This document shows, piece after piece, positions 28,001 through 37,262 of a stretch of DNA of 40,782 nt; position 1 is the stretch's first letter; each line of letters opens with the position of its first letter. Where the stretch lies: assembly GCA_013360495.1 (NCBI GenBank), contig JABWBM010000004.1, positions 1 to 40,782 of the forward strand, written 5' to 3'. The position numbers and the translations under genes are program-made. This stretch comes from Planctomycetaceae bacterium (GTDB lineage: Bacteria > Planctomycetota > UBA8742 > UBA2392 > JABWBM01). The notes beneath the pieces were generated by a model. The model had not been told where the DNA came from, made no database searches, and saw only the letters and a list, made by a program, of their open reading frames with translations.

Positions 28001-28580
28001 CGTCAGAGCAGTGCGTGTGGATGGGGCTGCCTCACGCGAGATGAAGGCGGCGGCATACGCGATCACGAACCCGCGGGTGTCGGTGTGGGAGTTGCAGCAG
28101 GCAAAGCTCTTGCAGGCCGTGGAACGAGAGAAAAATATCCTGGTGTTAATGGTTTCCTTCATCATGGTGCTTGCCGGTGTCGTGATCATGATCGTCGTTT
28201 ATCTGACGGTTGTGGAGAAAGTGAAAGACATCGGGATCATGAAGGCGCTTGGCGCGTCGCCGTGGGGGGTGCGTAGCGTATTCATGTTCAACGCGCTCTT
28301 CATTGGACTCTTCGGAACGCTGCTTGGCGCAGGTCTTGGCATTGCGATCTCGGAGAATCTCAATGGCATCGAGGACTGGGTGGACGCGACATTCGGCGTC
28401 CGTCTTTTCCCGCCTGACGTCTATTATTTGACGTACATCCCGGCGGTCAAAGGCGCGGACCTGCTTATGCTGGCGGCAAACATCGCGGTGCCAACCGTGC
28501 TCTGGGCTTTCTTTTGTGGCATTGTCCCCGCAAGCATGGCCGCGCGGAAGAGCACCGTCGAAGCTCTGCATTATGAGTAG
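25005..28580 (+). CDS. Giant FtsX/LolC/MacB-type ABC transporter permease (~1190 aa)
   Basis: ISLRYLRKRPVSLASVIGISVGVAVLIVVNSIMSGF (LolC-like TM1) and C-terminal 'VVEKVKDIGIMKALGASPWGVRSVFMFNALFIGLFGTLLGAGLGIAIS'; very long segment between them. Confidence 0.88.
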   Translation: MLIIRAIFFALFIALALAMLVWQGIVAWDFYGLAAGTPNKRALILAGAMTGLCIVEFALFRFFPAGMRRVSSIVTLPVRLVFQGLVRSLMGRGAGVRTSWQSFQIVLLVLALNAGLPLIFAMGGLVATSDAIGAIMVQYFLFVDVYLGRALIHYFGSGAVAFISLRYLRKRPVSLASVIGISVGVAVLIVVNSIMSGFVSDYRKLARGSLSDVLIDVQGSALGPMESDIERELWAQYLKRVAEHPDAPDRWAHAQALALQGMRASRAIELENSPEFPKGLKPEPRDDAERTMLDTLNSPFHAGGSGRRWLPEHPTLGVATPENIILSYIVNTNDRKEQARNAYSRAQDELFLPRLQAGMALLSDAAMKHQAPNGGPPDVVATSPRLSNFAPISAERKADIFEEITSITAVDPEREPMISEFGAYVADAEFSGFVSDYARWPLLSLLGACLVFEDPEYAPSHPELRAVENRDGKLVVKYGGGLTLLSNRQIITHDGKVTWPRLHAVRFREDSPGEEAVGLIERAIKKLAGASDVGGVRVVLSELMERWKELVDERLKMTGSTIDQHRVTRSIGSRDYLGDDHALVRLWDDYFDGMGEVRGRITFSLVTNFSDELNQRVEILEEDWTDLTHLSNDLRVHAYHFVRTKLPRAKTLNEANEFVRLELLELRKKTEPFIASHEERLQAKAARVLTKLEELHDETLFLVSDEVRPRSSAIGRVLDHWTSLVGAMERRREAYSRVLPLRTLMLEGETVEEYLHRARNILPLIPEGMLDNPEVVAKARVAAKARLTSCFLPYRIVPLGLDSALHAEIGNRIGAAVAQFERDFELGAFANIDAVQTALNQHVASLGEDLRQLATERGTAGNTALQASLALLDPVAYAEYWRLRVMTPGIIVGEALADRLRKGAGDTVKLWVVRKGRSSDGRLELSQSKEMAFTIQATYRSGMFDDSLRTMYGDFESWAGLLGADSANYLLCARLASYAPYEGRAVQLIDEIEALLVRHVRAVRVDGAASREMKAAAYAITNPRVSVWELQQAKLLQAVEREKNILVLMVSFIMVLAGVVIMIVVYLTVVEKVKDIGIMKALGASPWGVRSVFMFNALFIGLFGTLLGAGLGIAISENLNGIEDWVDATFGVRLFPPDVYYLTYIPAVKGADLLMLAANIAVPTVLWAFFCGIVPASMAARKSTVEALHYE

Positions 28581-28637
28581 CAACAAGCATTCGCGCCGAG
28601 CGCTTCCCGGAAATCGCCCGCGAACATGCGGCTCGCT

Positions 28638-29276
28638 TTACATTGCGCGGATGACACCGACGCAGAGCCCTTCGATGGCGAACTCGTCTTTGTCGTTATC
28701 CACCGAGATAGGCTTGTAGCGCTTGTTGGCGGCCTCAAGCTCAACCTGTTTTCCCTTGCGCCGCAAGGTTTTGACCGTCACGTCGCCGTTGACGTTAGCG
28801 ACAATCACGTCGCCGCTTCGCACTTCCTGTGTGCGATGCACCGCGATCAGGTCGCCTTCGTATATGCCGGCGTCGATCATGCTGTCCCCATGGACGCGTA
28901 AAAGATAGTCGGCGCGCTTTTTGAAGGCGTCGCTGTCAAGCGCGAGCTCTCCCTCGATATGCTGTTCGGCGAGAATAGGCGAGCCAGCCGACACCCGGCC
29001 TACGATGGGAATGCTCGGTGTGAGTGTGGAATGCTGGACAGCGCCGCCAGTGGTTTTGAGCACTTCTATACCCCGGCTGGCGCGCGGTTCGATACGTATG
29101 TACCCCTTTTTACGCAGAGCATTGAGGTGCGACGCCGATGCGTTGGGCGAGTTGAAACCGAACTTGGTCGCGATCTCCGCCACGGTGGGGGGGAAGCTGC
29201 GTTCTCCGATGTGATCAATGATGAAGGTGAGCACTTCTTTTTGACGGTCAGTGAGCGTTTCCGGTGAGGTGCGCAT
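28638..29276 (-). CDS. lexA: LexA repressor
   Basis: LTDRQKEVLTFIIDHIGERSFPPTVAEIATKFGFNSPNASASHLNAL; cleavage site VSAGSP; catalytic GDSM and DVTVKTLRR. Confidence 0.95.
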   Translation of the reverse strand: MRTSPETLTDRQKEVLTFIIDHIGERSFPPTVAEIATKFGFNSPNASASHLNALRKKGYIRIEPRASRGIEVLKTTGGAVQHSTLTPSIPIVGRVSAGSPILAEQHIEGELALDSDAFKKRADYLLRVHGDSMIDAGIYEGDLIAVHRTQEVRSGDVIVANVNGDVTVKTLRRKGKQVELEAANKRYKPISVDNDKDEFAIEGLCVGVIRAM

Positions 29277-29379
29277 GGTAGTCTCCAATTCCTGGCGGGC
29301 CGACACCCGCAAAAGTTTCCAAACGTCCTACAATCCATCGCCGATTGTACCCTTATGTGCTGGGTTTGCAGCGATGTAC

Positions 29380-29399
29380 CAACATACAGTAACATGTTG
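29380..29399. promoter_or_regulatory. Candidate LexA (SOS) box in the lexA upstream region
   Basis: Palindrome caacat-acagtaac-atgttg about 100 bp upstream of the lexA start. Confidence 0.35.
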
Positions 29400-29574
29400 C
29401 GGACGGAATGCAAATACAATTTGTTGAGGATTAACGTTGTAAGTGATCCCACGCCCTATCACGTAGACCAAACGGCAAGAATTCACCAAATGCTTTACAT
29501 TCGCTATTGGACATCGTTACAATTAGTCGTGTGCGGACGCTGAGGTTTTGAGTGCGTCACGACGAAAGTCTTCA

Positions 29575-32079
29575 ATGGACGAAGAACCAATCACGGCGTC
29601 CGATTACTTCCAAAAGGGCGTCGAATACCTCCAGAATCAGCAATTCGACAAGGCCTTGGAGTGCGTCAACAACGCCATTGCCCGCAACTATTTCGGCGGC
29701 GATATCGCCCTCGTAAAGGGCGAAATCCTTTTCGAACTCAAACGCCACGACGAAGCATTAGAGTGGTTCAACCGTGCGCCGGAGTTGGACAATTCTCTGG
29801 CCGCGGAAGCGACGTTATGGAAGGGGCGCGTATTTTTTGAGAAGCAGCAGTTCGGCCGCGCGCTTTCCGCGTTCAATCGCGTAATCGACATGACCCCCAT
29901 GCCGGGGGACGCGTATCTCAATAAGGGCATGGTGCTCTGCGAGCGCGGGGATTTTCTCAAAGCCATCGAAGCCCTCGATGAAGCGCGGGGATTGATCGGC
30001 GACTCCGACGACAAACTGGCGGAAATTCTGTTCTGGCAGGGGCGCAGCCTGCGAGGCTTGCGCCGGGACGGCGAGGCCGCTGCCACGTTGGAAAAGGTCA
30101 TCGGTCTCACGCCGGATTTCGTCGAAGCCTACGTCGAGCTTGGTGAACTCTACCGCTCGCAGGGCCAGCTCGGCAAAGCATGCGAAATCTATACGCGCGG
30201 CCTCAAGGAGTTTCCCAACGACCCCTCGATCGCGAACGACTATGGCAACGCGCTGCGCGACCTCGGCAAGCTCGATGAATCGCTCGAGCAACTTTCCCGC
30301 GCCGTGAAATTCGACGGCCCTACATCGGTTGCGGTCTATAACCGCGCGCTGACCTTCGAGCGCATGAACCGCTGGGACGACGCGCTCGCCGACTATGCGG
30401 CTGTGGTCAATGCCAACCCGCGCGACATTGACGCGCGCCTGCGCCGCCTTGACCTGCTTGCGCGTCAGGACCGTTTCGCTGAAGCGTTCAAGGAACTCGA
30501 CACCTTCGACGAAGACGAGCGCGGCGTCCCGGAAGTGCAGGAAGGGATCGCGCGGCTTTTCAACCGGCAGGTGCGGATTCTCGAAATCGAAGGCAAGGCA
30601 TCCGATGTGCTCGCCATGTATCAGCTACTGTTGAAAGTTCATCCGGATTTCCTCGATCTCGACAATCCTGGCAAACAGTACGAAAGCTCGCGAGAGCGCC
30701 ATGAGCGCATCCTTGCGCTCCTCGAATCCATCAAGCCTGACGACGCGAACGCCGATTTGTTGGCGCTCCTGCGTGCGGTGTTGTATGCGAAGATCGAGCG
30801 GCGAGCGGAATCGCTTGAATACCTCGAGCGCGCCAAAGCCGGGCCGTTTCCGGAAGTGGCGTGGCTGCTCTACGCCGACATTATGTACTATGACCTGCAG
30901 GATCCGGAGCAGGCATTGAAAGCCGTCGACAAGGCGCTGGAAATGCGCCCCGAGTTCATCGCGGCGCTCTGGCTCAAGGTGGCGGTGCTCTACGAAGGTC
31001 TGCGCGATTTCGACGGCGCCATCAATATTTACCGTCGCGTGCTTGATATTTCCCACGACAACCCGGCGGTATTGCACGCGCTCGGCGAAGTCTATCTTGA
31101 TCATGGCCAGCCCTTCCGCGCGCTGATGTGCTTCCGGCGCATGGTGAGCCTCTCGCCCGGTGATAGCGCGATGCAGCGCGAATTGGCGCAGTGCTACCTC
31201 GCGCTCGGACGCACCGTCGAGGCGGTCGCGGAACTCGAGCGCCTCCGCGCGAACAACGAAGGCGACCTCGAACTCACGCTTGATCTTTCCGAAGCCATGA
31301 TTCGCGGGGGTAGGCGTGAGGAAGCGCGGCTCTTGATCGAGCGCGTGATGGCTGAAAATAAGGGGTTGAGCCCGTCCGTGGACGCATCGAGCTGGGAGCT
31401 GCTCTCGGAACTCGCGAACATGAACCGCATGTACGACGAGGCCCTCACTTGGCTCGATCGCATCGACAACGAGGAGCTTTCGTCGCTCGGAATGTTACAA
31501 AAGGGGATTGCCCTCGCCGGACTCGGAAAGACGGACGTGGCGCGCGAGAGTTTCGAGGAATTATGCGCTGAACGCGGCGCTGAAACCCGCGAAGGACGCA
31601 AGGGACGTATCGAGCTCGCAAAGCTGCTGCGAGCGAGAGGCGAGCGTGACCGTGCGCGCCTCCTGATCGAAGAGGCGCTCGATGGCGCGCCGTATCACTG
31701 GCGCACGCGGGCATTGCTGGTATGGGTACTGCGGGAAATGGGCGAGTCTGACGCGGCCGAGGCACAGGAGCGTTTGATAACCTTGCATCGCGACCTTGAG
31801 CCCGGCATGCGTTTTATGAGCACCGAGGAATACGCCGACGCCGCGGACGAATTCCGCCGGCTCAGCGGAAAATATCAGGGCGAGGCCGATGTGAGCTATT
31901 GGTTGGCTGCCGCGCAGTGCATGGCTGGGCAGTATGACGGCGCTGCGCTGTCGTTGCGCCATGCTATTTCGATCGAGCCGGGCCTTGCCGATCGCGCGCG
32001 CCTCGACCCTTTCTTCGATGAGTTTGCGTTCAGCGAACTGCAGGCGGAACAATCGACCGACGATCTTGGCGGATCTTAA
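29575..32079 (+). CDS. Large tetratricopeptide-repeat protein
   Basis: Many TPR units (e.g. ARNYFGGDIALVKGEILFELKRHDEALEWFNRAPELD; AYVELGELYRSQGQLGKACEIYTRGLKEFPNDP); ATG at 29575. Confidence 0.9.
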   Translation: MDEEPITASDYFQKGVEYLQNQQFDKALECVNNAIARNYFGGDIALVKGEILFELKRHDEALEWFNRAPELDNSLAAEATLWKGRVFFEKQQFGRALSAFNRVIDMTPMPGDAYLNKGMVLCERGDFLKAIEALDEARGLIGDSDDKLAEILFWQGRSLRGLRRDGEAAATLEKVIGLTPDFVEAYVELGELYRSQGQLGKACEIYTRGLKEFPNDPSIANDYGNALRDLGKLDESLEQLSRAVKFDGPTSVAVYNRALTFERMNRWDDALADYAAVVNANPRDIDARLRRLDLLARQDRFAEAFKELDTFDEDERGVPEVQEGIARLFNRQVRILEIEGKASDVLAMYQLLLKVHPDFLDLDNPGKQYESSRERHERILALLESIKPDDANADLLALLRAVLYAKIERRAESLEYLERAKAGPFPEVAWLLYADIMYYDLQDPEQALKAVDKALEMRPEFIAALWLKVAVLYEGLRDFDGAINIYRRVLDISHDNPAVLHALGEVYLDHGQPFRALMCFRRMVSLSPGDSAMQRELAQCYLALGRTVEAVAELERLRANNEGDLELTLDLSEAMIRGGRREEARLLIERVMAENKGLSPSVDASSWELLSELANMNRMYDEALTWLDRIDNEELSSLGMLQKGIALAGLGKTDVARESFEELCAERGAETREGRKGRIELAKLLRARGERDRARLLIEEALDGAPYHWRTRALLVWVLREMGESDAAEAQERLITLHRDLEPGMRFMSTEEYADAADEFRRLSGKYQGEADVSYWLAAAQCMAGQYDGAALSLRHAISIEPGLADRARLDPFFDEFAFSELQAEQSTDDLGGS

Positions 32080-32083
32080 CAAC

Positions 32084-32163
32084 GTCATTCCCGCGCAGGC
32101 GGGAATCCAGAGCCAATCAAACGATTTATCGTGAAGCTGGATGCCCGCCTTCGCGGGCATGAC
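32084..32163. repeat. BIME-like pair of REP palindromes
   Basis: gtcattcccgcgcaggcgggaatccagagcc … ctggatgcccgccttcgcgggcatgac. Confidence 0.85.
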
Positions 32164-32176
32164 GCGCGTAGGTATT

Positions 32177-32407
32177 CTACGTCTTGAGCAAAGGCTTGAG
32201 GGCTTCGATCACCTCGCCGTGTTCGGGAAAGCGGCCTTCAGCAAATTTCGAATAGATCATCTTGCCATCGGCCTTGACGTCGAAGATACCGCCCCTGCCC
32301 TGGATCATGGTAGGGGTGATGCCAAGTTGCTGTTGAAGAGCTGCCGCCAGACCGGCGGCTTTGGGTTGATAATTTCACTGCATGCAGTATTCGATGGTGA
32401 CATTCAT
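32177..32407 (-). CDS. SelW/Rdx-family selenoprotein (CxxU thioredoxin-like); UGA at 32375-32377 read as Sec
   Basis: Reverse-strand translation: MNVTIEYCMQ[U]NYQPKAAGLAAALQQQLGITPTMIQGRGGIFDVKADGKMIYSKFAEGRFPEHGEVIEALKPLLKT*, continuous through a single TGA; family hallmarks EYCxxUNY, GGIFDV, K.AEGRFPE. Confidence 0.9.
32343..32359 (-). promoter_or_regulatory. Candidate bacterial SECIS hairpin of the SelW-like gene
   Basis: Minus strand GCCGCC-GGUCU-GGCGGC; loop starts with GGU, 21 nt after the UGA. Confidence 0.75.
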
Positions 32408-32612
32408 AACTGGTTCTTTCGTCTGCTCGTATCGTAGGGAGAAAACGCTTGATTCATCGTAGGAATTCCGCGATTTTTGGGAAAGCCGGAATCCTGCCCA
32501 ATGGTGTATTTCCCGCCATTTTCTCTTTGCGCCTGCGGTCTCTCCTATACAATTGATGGGCGCGGTATGTGCAGAGTTGCGCCACAGGCGCTCGACCAAG
32601 CAGGACACAATC

Positions 32613-34664
<2,052 letters not shown>

Positions 34665-34741
34665 TAGGACGGGCCATCCCGCGAGCTGGCCTAACCTTTC
34701 ACGTTCTTGTCGGCTCGTTTATCGCCCGCAAAGTCAAGCCG

Positions 34742-36382
34742 CTACTTGCGGGGTGGCGCAAGCTCTGCGGCGTCGTCATCAACGCCAAACTCTGTATGGC
34801 ACGCGCCGCAGGCAATGTGGGCCGTTTGTAACCCTTCATAGACCTGTGGCGCCGCTTCTGCTTGACGGATCATCCGGCACGCATCCATGAGATCGCGTAT
34901 TGTTTGGTCCCAAACCTCGCGCTTGCCGACATCGGCCATTCCTTCGCTCTCGAAATATGGGGCAAGAGCCTTGGTGTATGCCTCAAGGTCCAGCAAGGCC
35001 TGCGCAGAACCCGGACCGGCGGCATTCAACTCATCATATGCCTGATGCATGTGCTTCATCAGGTTCTTCAGCTTGGCGGGTATGTCGCTAGTCGGCGCGA
35101 GATTCGCAAACGCATCCTCACTCAATGGGTACCTGTCAGGCGGATGCGGCAATATGGGCCACACGTTCTCGTCTGTTTCCTGCAACTTGTGGCAGTCATC
35201 GCAAAGCGTACGCAAACTATGCAGCGTTGCGTCGGCGTCGCGCGGTTTGCTCCAAAATTCGATGACACGTTCACGAGACTCGGCGCACCACTCAAGCCAG
35301 CGTTTGCGATCTTTGACGTCCCCATGATCCGCAAGCTGTTCGACTTCACGCAACAGCATAAGGAGGTCTGCGGCTGCTTCAGCAGCGCGCTCAGACGCCC
35401 CCAGCTGCCCCTCGTACCCGAGGCGTTCGTTGACTTTCCCCATTTCGGTCATGACGGCTTCGAGATCAGGGGTACGGAAATATCCCACGCCTTTCTTCGC
35501 GTCCTGACCAAAACCCCATGCCGTCAAGCTGAGATGGATAGCAAGCGCCCCGCACATGGCGACACGGTCGAAATTCCCTTTGAGCTTTGGAGCGATGAAG
35601 GGCCACACGATCAGCGCGATCGCGGCCACACCTGCGCCGATGTGGATGCACGTTCCTGCTACGCTCCCAAGCCGCAACGCCATCGACAGCGGCAGGAAGA
35701 ACCACTCCGGGCGAACGTCGGCGAGCGGCGTTTCCGGCCGCGCCGCTATACTGATGGGACGAGGAAAAAGCGCGGCAAGAGCCACGAGAAGTGCGGACGC
35801 GACGATTGCGCCGGCAATGACGGCCGGATCGCGTGGTCTGCGCCGGTACAGCGCGAAGAGAAGTCCGAGCATTATCACAGGGAGGACGATCGCGTGCAGG
35901 GCGTAAAAACGCGTCAAGGTCGTGCCGTCCACCCTCGCAGAGCCGAAGAGCATGTCGCGGATCCACGGCCCAATCAACGGCACGCTCTCGACGATTCCCA
36001 TGCGTACAACCGTGCCGTGGTACGCATCCTGATCCATGAGCAAAAGCTGGCCCGTGAAACTGTAAAGTCCGGCAATGGGAACCAACGCCAGCAGAAGGTA
36101 CCAGCGCATCTCGATGCGGTCACCGGCGCGGTAACTACGCCGCAGCCACATAGTTGCTATCGCCAATATGGTGAGCGTCATTACGCCGGACTCGGCGAAC
36201 CAGCGAAAACTTCGCAACGTGGCAAGGAAGGGGCTCGCCGTCTCGGCGTAAACGATCGAACTATGGGCGTCGTCAATGGATGGAACGTAGTAGAGCGCGA
36301 ACACCCACGTCGCGCACACGACGAGAACCAAACCGCAGATCAACGCGCCGAGCAGCGCGCCCTCGATACGCGCGCCCTTCAT
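34742..36382 (-). CDS. Cytochrome b/b6-like membrane protein fused to a C-terminal region with two CXXCH motifs
   Basis: TLTRFYALHAIVLP, VPLIGPWIRDMLFGSARV, GQLLLMDQ, RPEWFFLP; CDDCH and CGACH near the C-terminus. Confidence 0.82.
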   Translation of the reverse strand: MKGARIEGALLGALICGLVLVVCATWVFALYYVPSIDDAHSSIVYAETASPFLATLRSFRWFAESGVMTLTILAIATMWLRRSYRAGDRIEMRWYLLLALVPIAGLYSFTGQLLLMDQDAYHGTVVRMGIVESVPLIGPWIRDMLFGSARVDGTTLTRFYALHAIVLPVIMLGLLFALYRRRPRDPAVIAGAIVASALLVALAALFPRPISIAARPETPLADVRPEWFFLPLSMALRLGSVAGTCIHIGAGVAAIALIVWPFIAPKLKGNFDRVAMCGALAIHLSLTAWGFGQDAKKGVGYFRTPDLEAVMTEMGKVNERLGYEGQLGASERAAEAAADLLMLLREVEQLADHGDVKDRKRWLEWCAESRERVIEFWSKPRDADATLHSLRTLCDDCHKLQETDENVWPILPHPPDRYPLSEDAFANLAPTSDIPAKLKNLMKHMHQAYDELNAAGPGSAQALLDLEAYTKALAPYFESEGMADVGKREVWDQTIRDLMDACRMIRQAEAAPQVYEGLQTAHIACGACHTEFGVDDDAAELAPPRK

Positions 36383-36415
36383 GCCACCCCTTCGAAAATT
36401 TCCTGTTTTACGACC

Positions 36416-36495
36416 GTCATGCCCGCGAAGGCGGGCATCCAGTTCCCTTGAGCCAGCATAGGGCCAAGATGGATTCCCGCCTTTTCGGGAATGAC
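36416..36495. repeat. BIME-like pair of REP palindromes between the Rieske and cytochrome b genes
   Basis: gtcatgcccgcgaaggcgggcatccag … ggattcccgccttttcgggaatgac. Confidence 0.85.
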
Positions 36496-36527
36496 ATCAC
36501 GAATCAGGTTCTGGTGGAACCAGCCCT

Positions 36528-37064
36528 TCACAGCTCGATCCTTTCCGCCGTGTCGAGGCGATAGCGCGTAAAACGCACCTCAAGCCCCGCCTCCGTCAAC
36601 CTGTGCGGGATTGGATCAAGCCCGCGTGGCGGCGGGCCGTCGAGTACACGGCCATCAATGCCGAAATAACCGTCGTGGCATGGGCAGTGAAAGCGATTCT
36701 CTTTGGCCTCAAAGCCAACCACACAGCCTGCATGGGTGCAGATGCTGGAAAACACGGTTAACGCTTCAGCCTCGCCTCGCACCACATAGAGTGCGACCTT
36801 TTCTTCGCGCACGCGCCAGCGCTCGGCTACGACGCGCGTCAAGTCAGCCCGCTTCGGTTTGCCCGGCGCGATCGTTTCCACCTCGCCCGCAGGGACCAGC
36901 AACACCCACGGTTCTTCCGAAACGTCCATTGAAGCCGGTGGCATCTCCGCCAGCGCACGTATCAGTGGGTAGCCGCCGATCAATGCGGCTATGCCGGCCC
37001 CGAGCGCGGAGACAAAGCCCCGGCGGGAAGGATTCTCAGGCGGTTGGTTGGCGGTATCGGTCAC
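36528..37064 (-). CDS. Rieske [2Fe-2S] protein (bc1/b6f-type, Tat-like N-terminus)
   Basis: SICTHAGCVVGF … FHCPCHDGYFGIDGRVLDGPPPRGL; N-terminal SRRGFVSALGAGIAALIGG. Confidence 0.93.
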   Translation of the reverse strand: MTDTANQPPENPSRRGFVSALGAGIAALIGGYPLIRALAEMPPASMDVSEEPWVLLVPAGEVETIAPGKPKRADLTRVVAERWRVREEKVALYVVRGEAEALTVFSSICTHAGCVVGFEAKENRFHCPCHDGYFGIDGRVLDGPPPRGLDPIPHRLTEAGLEVRFTRYRLDTAERIEL

Positions 37065-37176
37065 GCGTCGGGATTATAGCTAGGCGATTGAAAAGAGTCC
37101 GTATCGACGTTGCCCAGCAATTCCATTCGCGTCATACTGACCGCTGAACCCCGCCCCTGAACCCTTCTCAATGCGA

Positions 37177-37201
37177 AACGCCCGGCTCATCGCCGGGCGT
37201 T
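37177..37201. terminator. Hairpin terminator candidate downstream of flgE
   Basis: AACGCCCGGC-TCATC-GCCGGGCGTT perfect 10-bp stem. Confidence 0.55.
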
Positions 37202-37220
37202 CCACACAGATACTTCTCAC

Positions 37221-37262
37221 GACTCTGGACTTCCGACTATCGACTTCTAACTGTCGACTCTT
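37221..37262. repeat. Imperfect heptameric tandem repeat (GACTNNN)n
   Basis: GACT at 37221, 37228, 37235, 37242, AACT at 37249, GACT at 37256: strict 7-bp spacing ending at the flgE stop. Confidence 0.8.

Noticed and set aside
34862-36451. 529-aa plus-strand ORF opposite the cytochrome b gene
   Set aside because: Shadow frame; no domain-like features, while the minus strand has clear cytochrome motifs.
37221-37262. Possible CRISPR array
   Set aside because: 7-bp period with no 20-40 bp direct repeats or spacers; no cas genes in the window.
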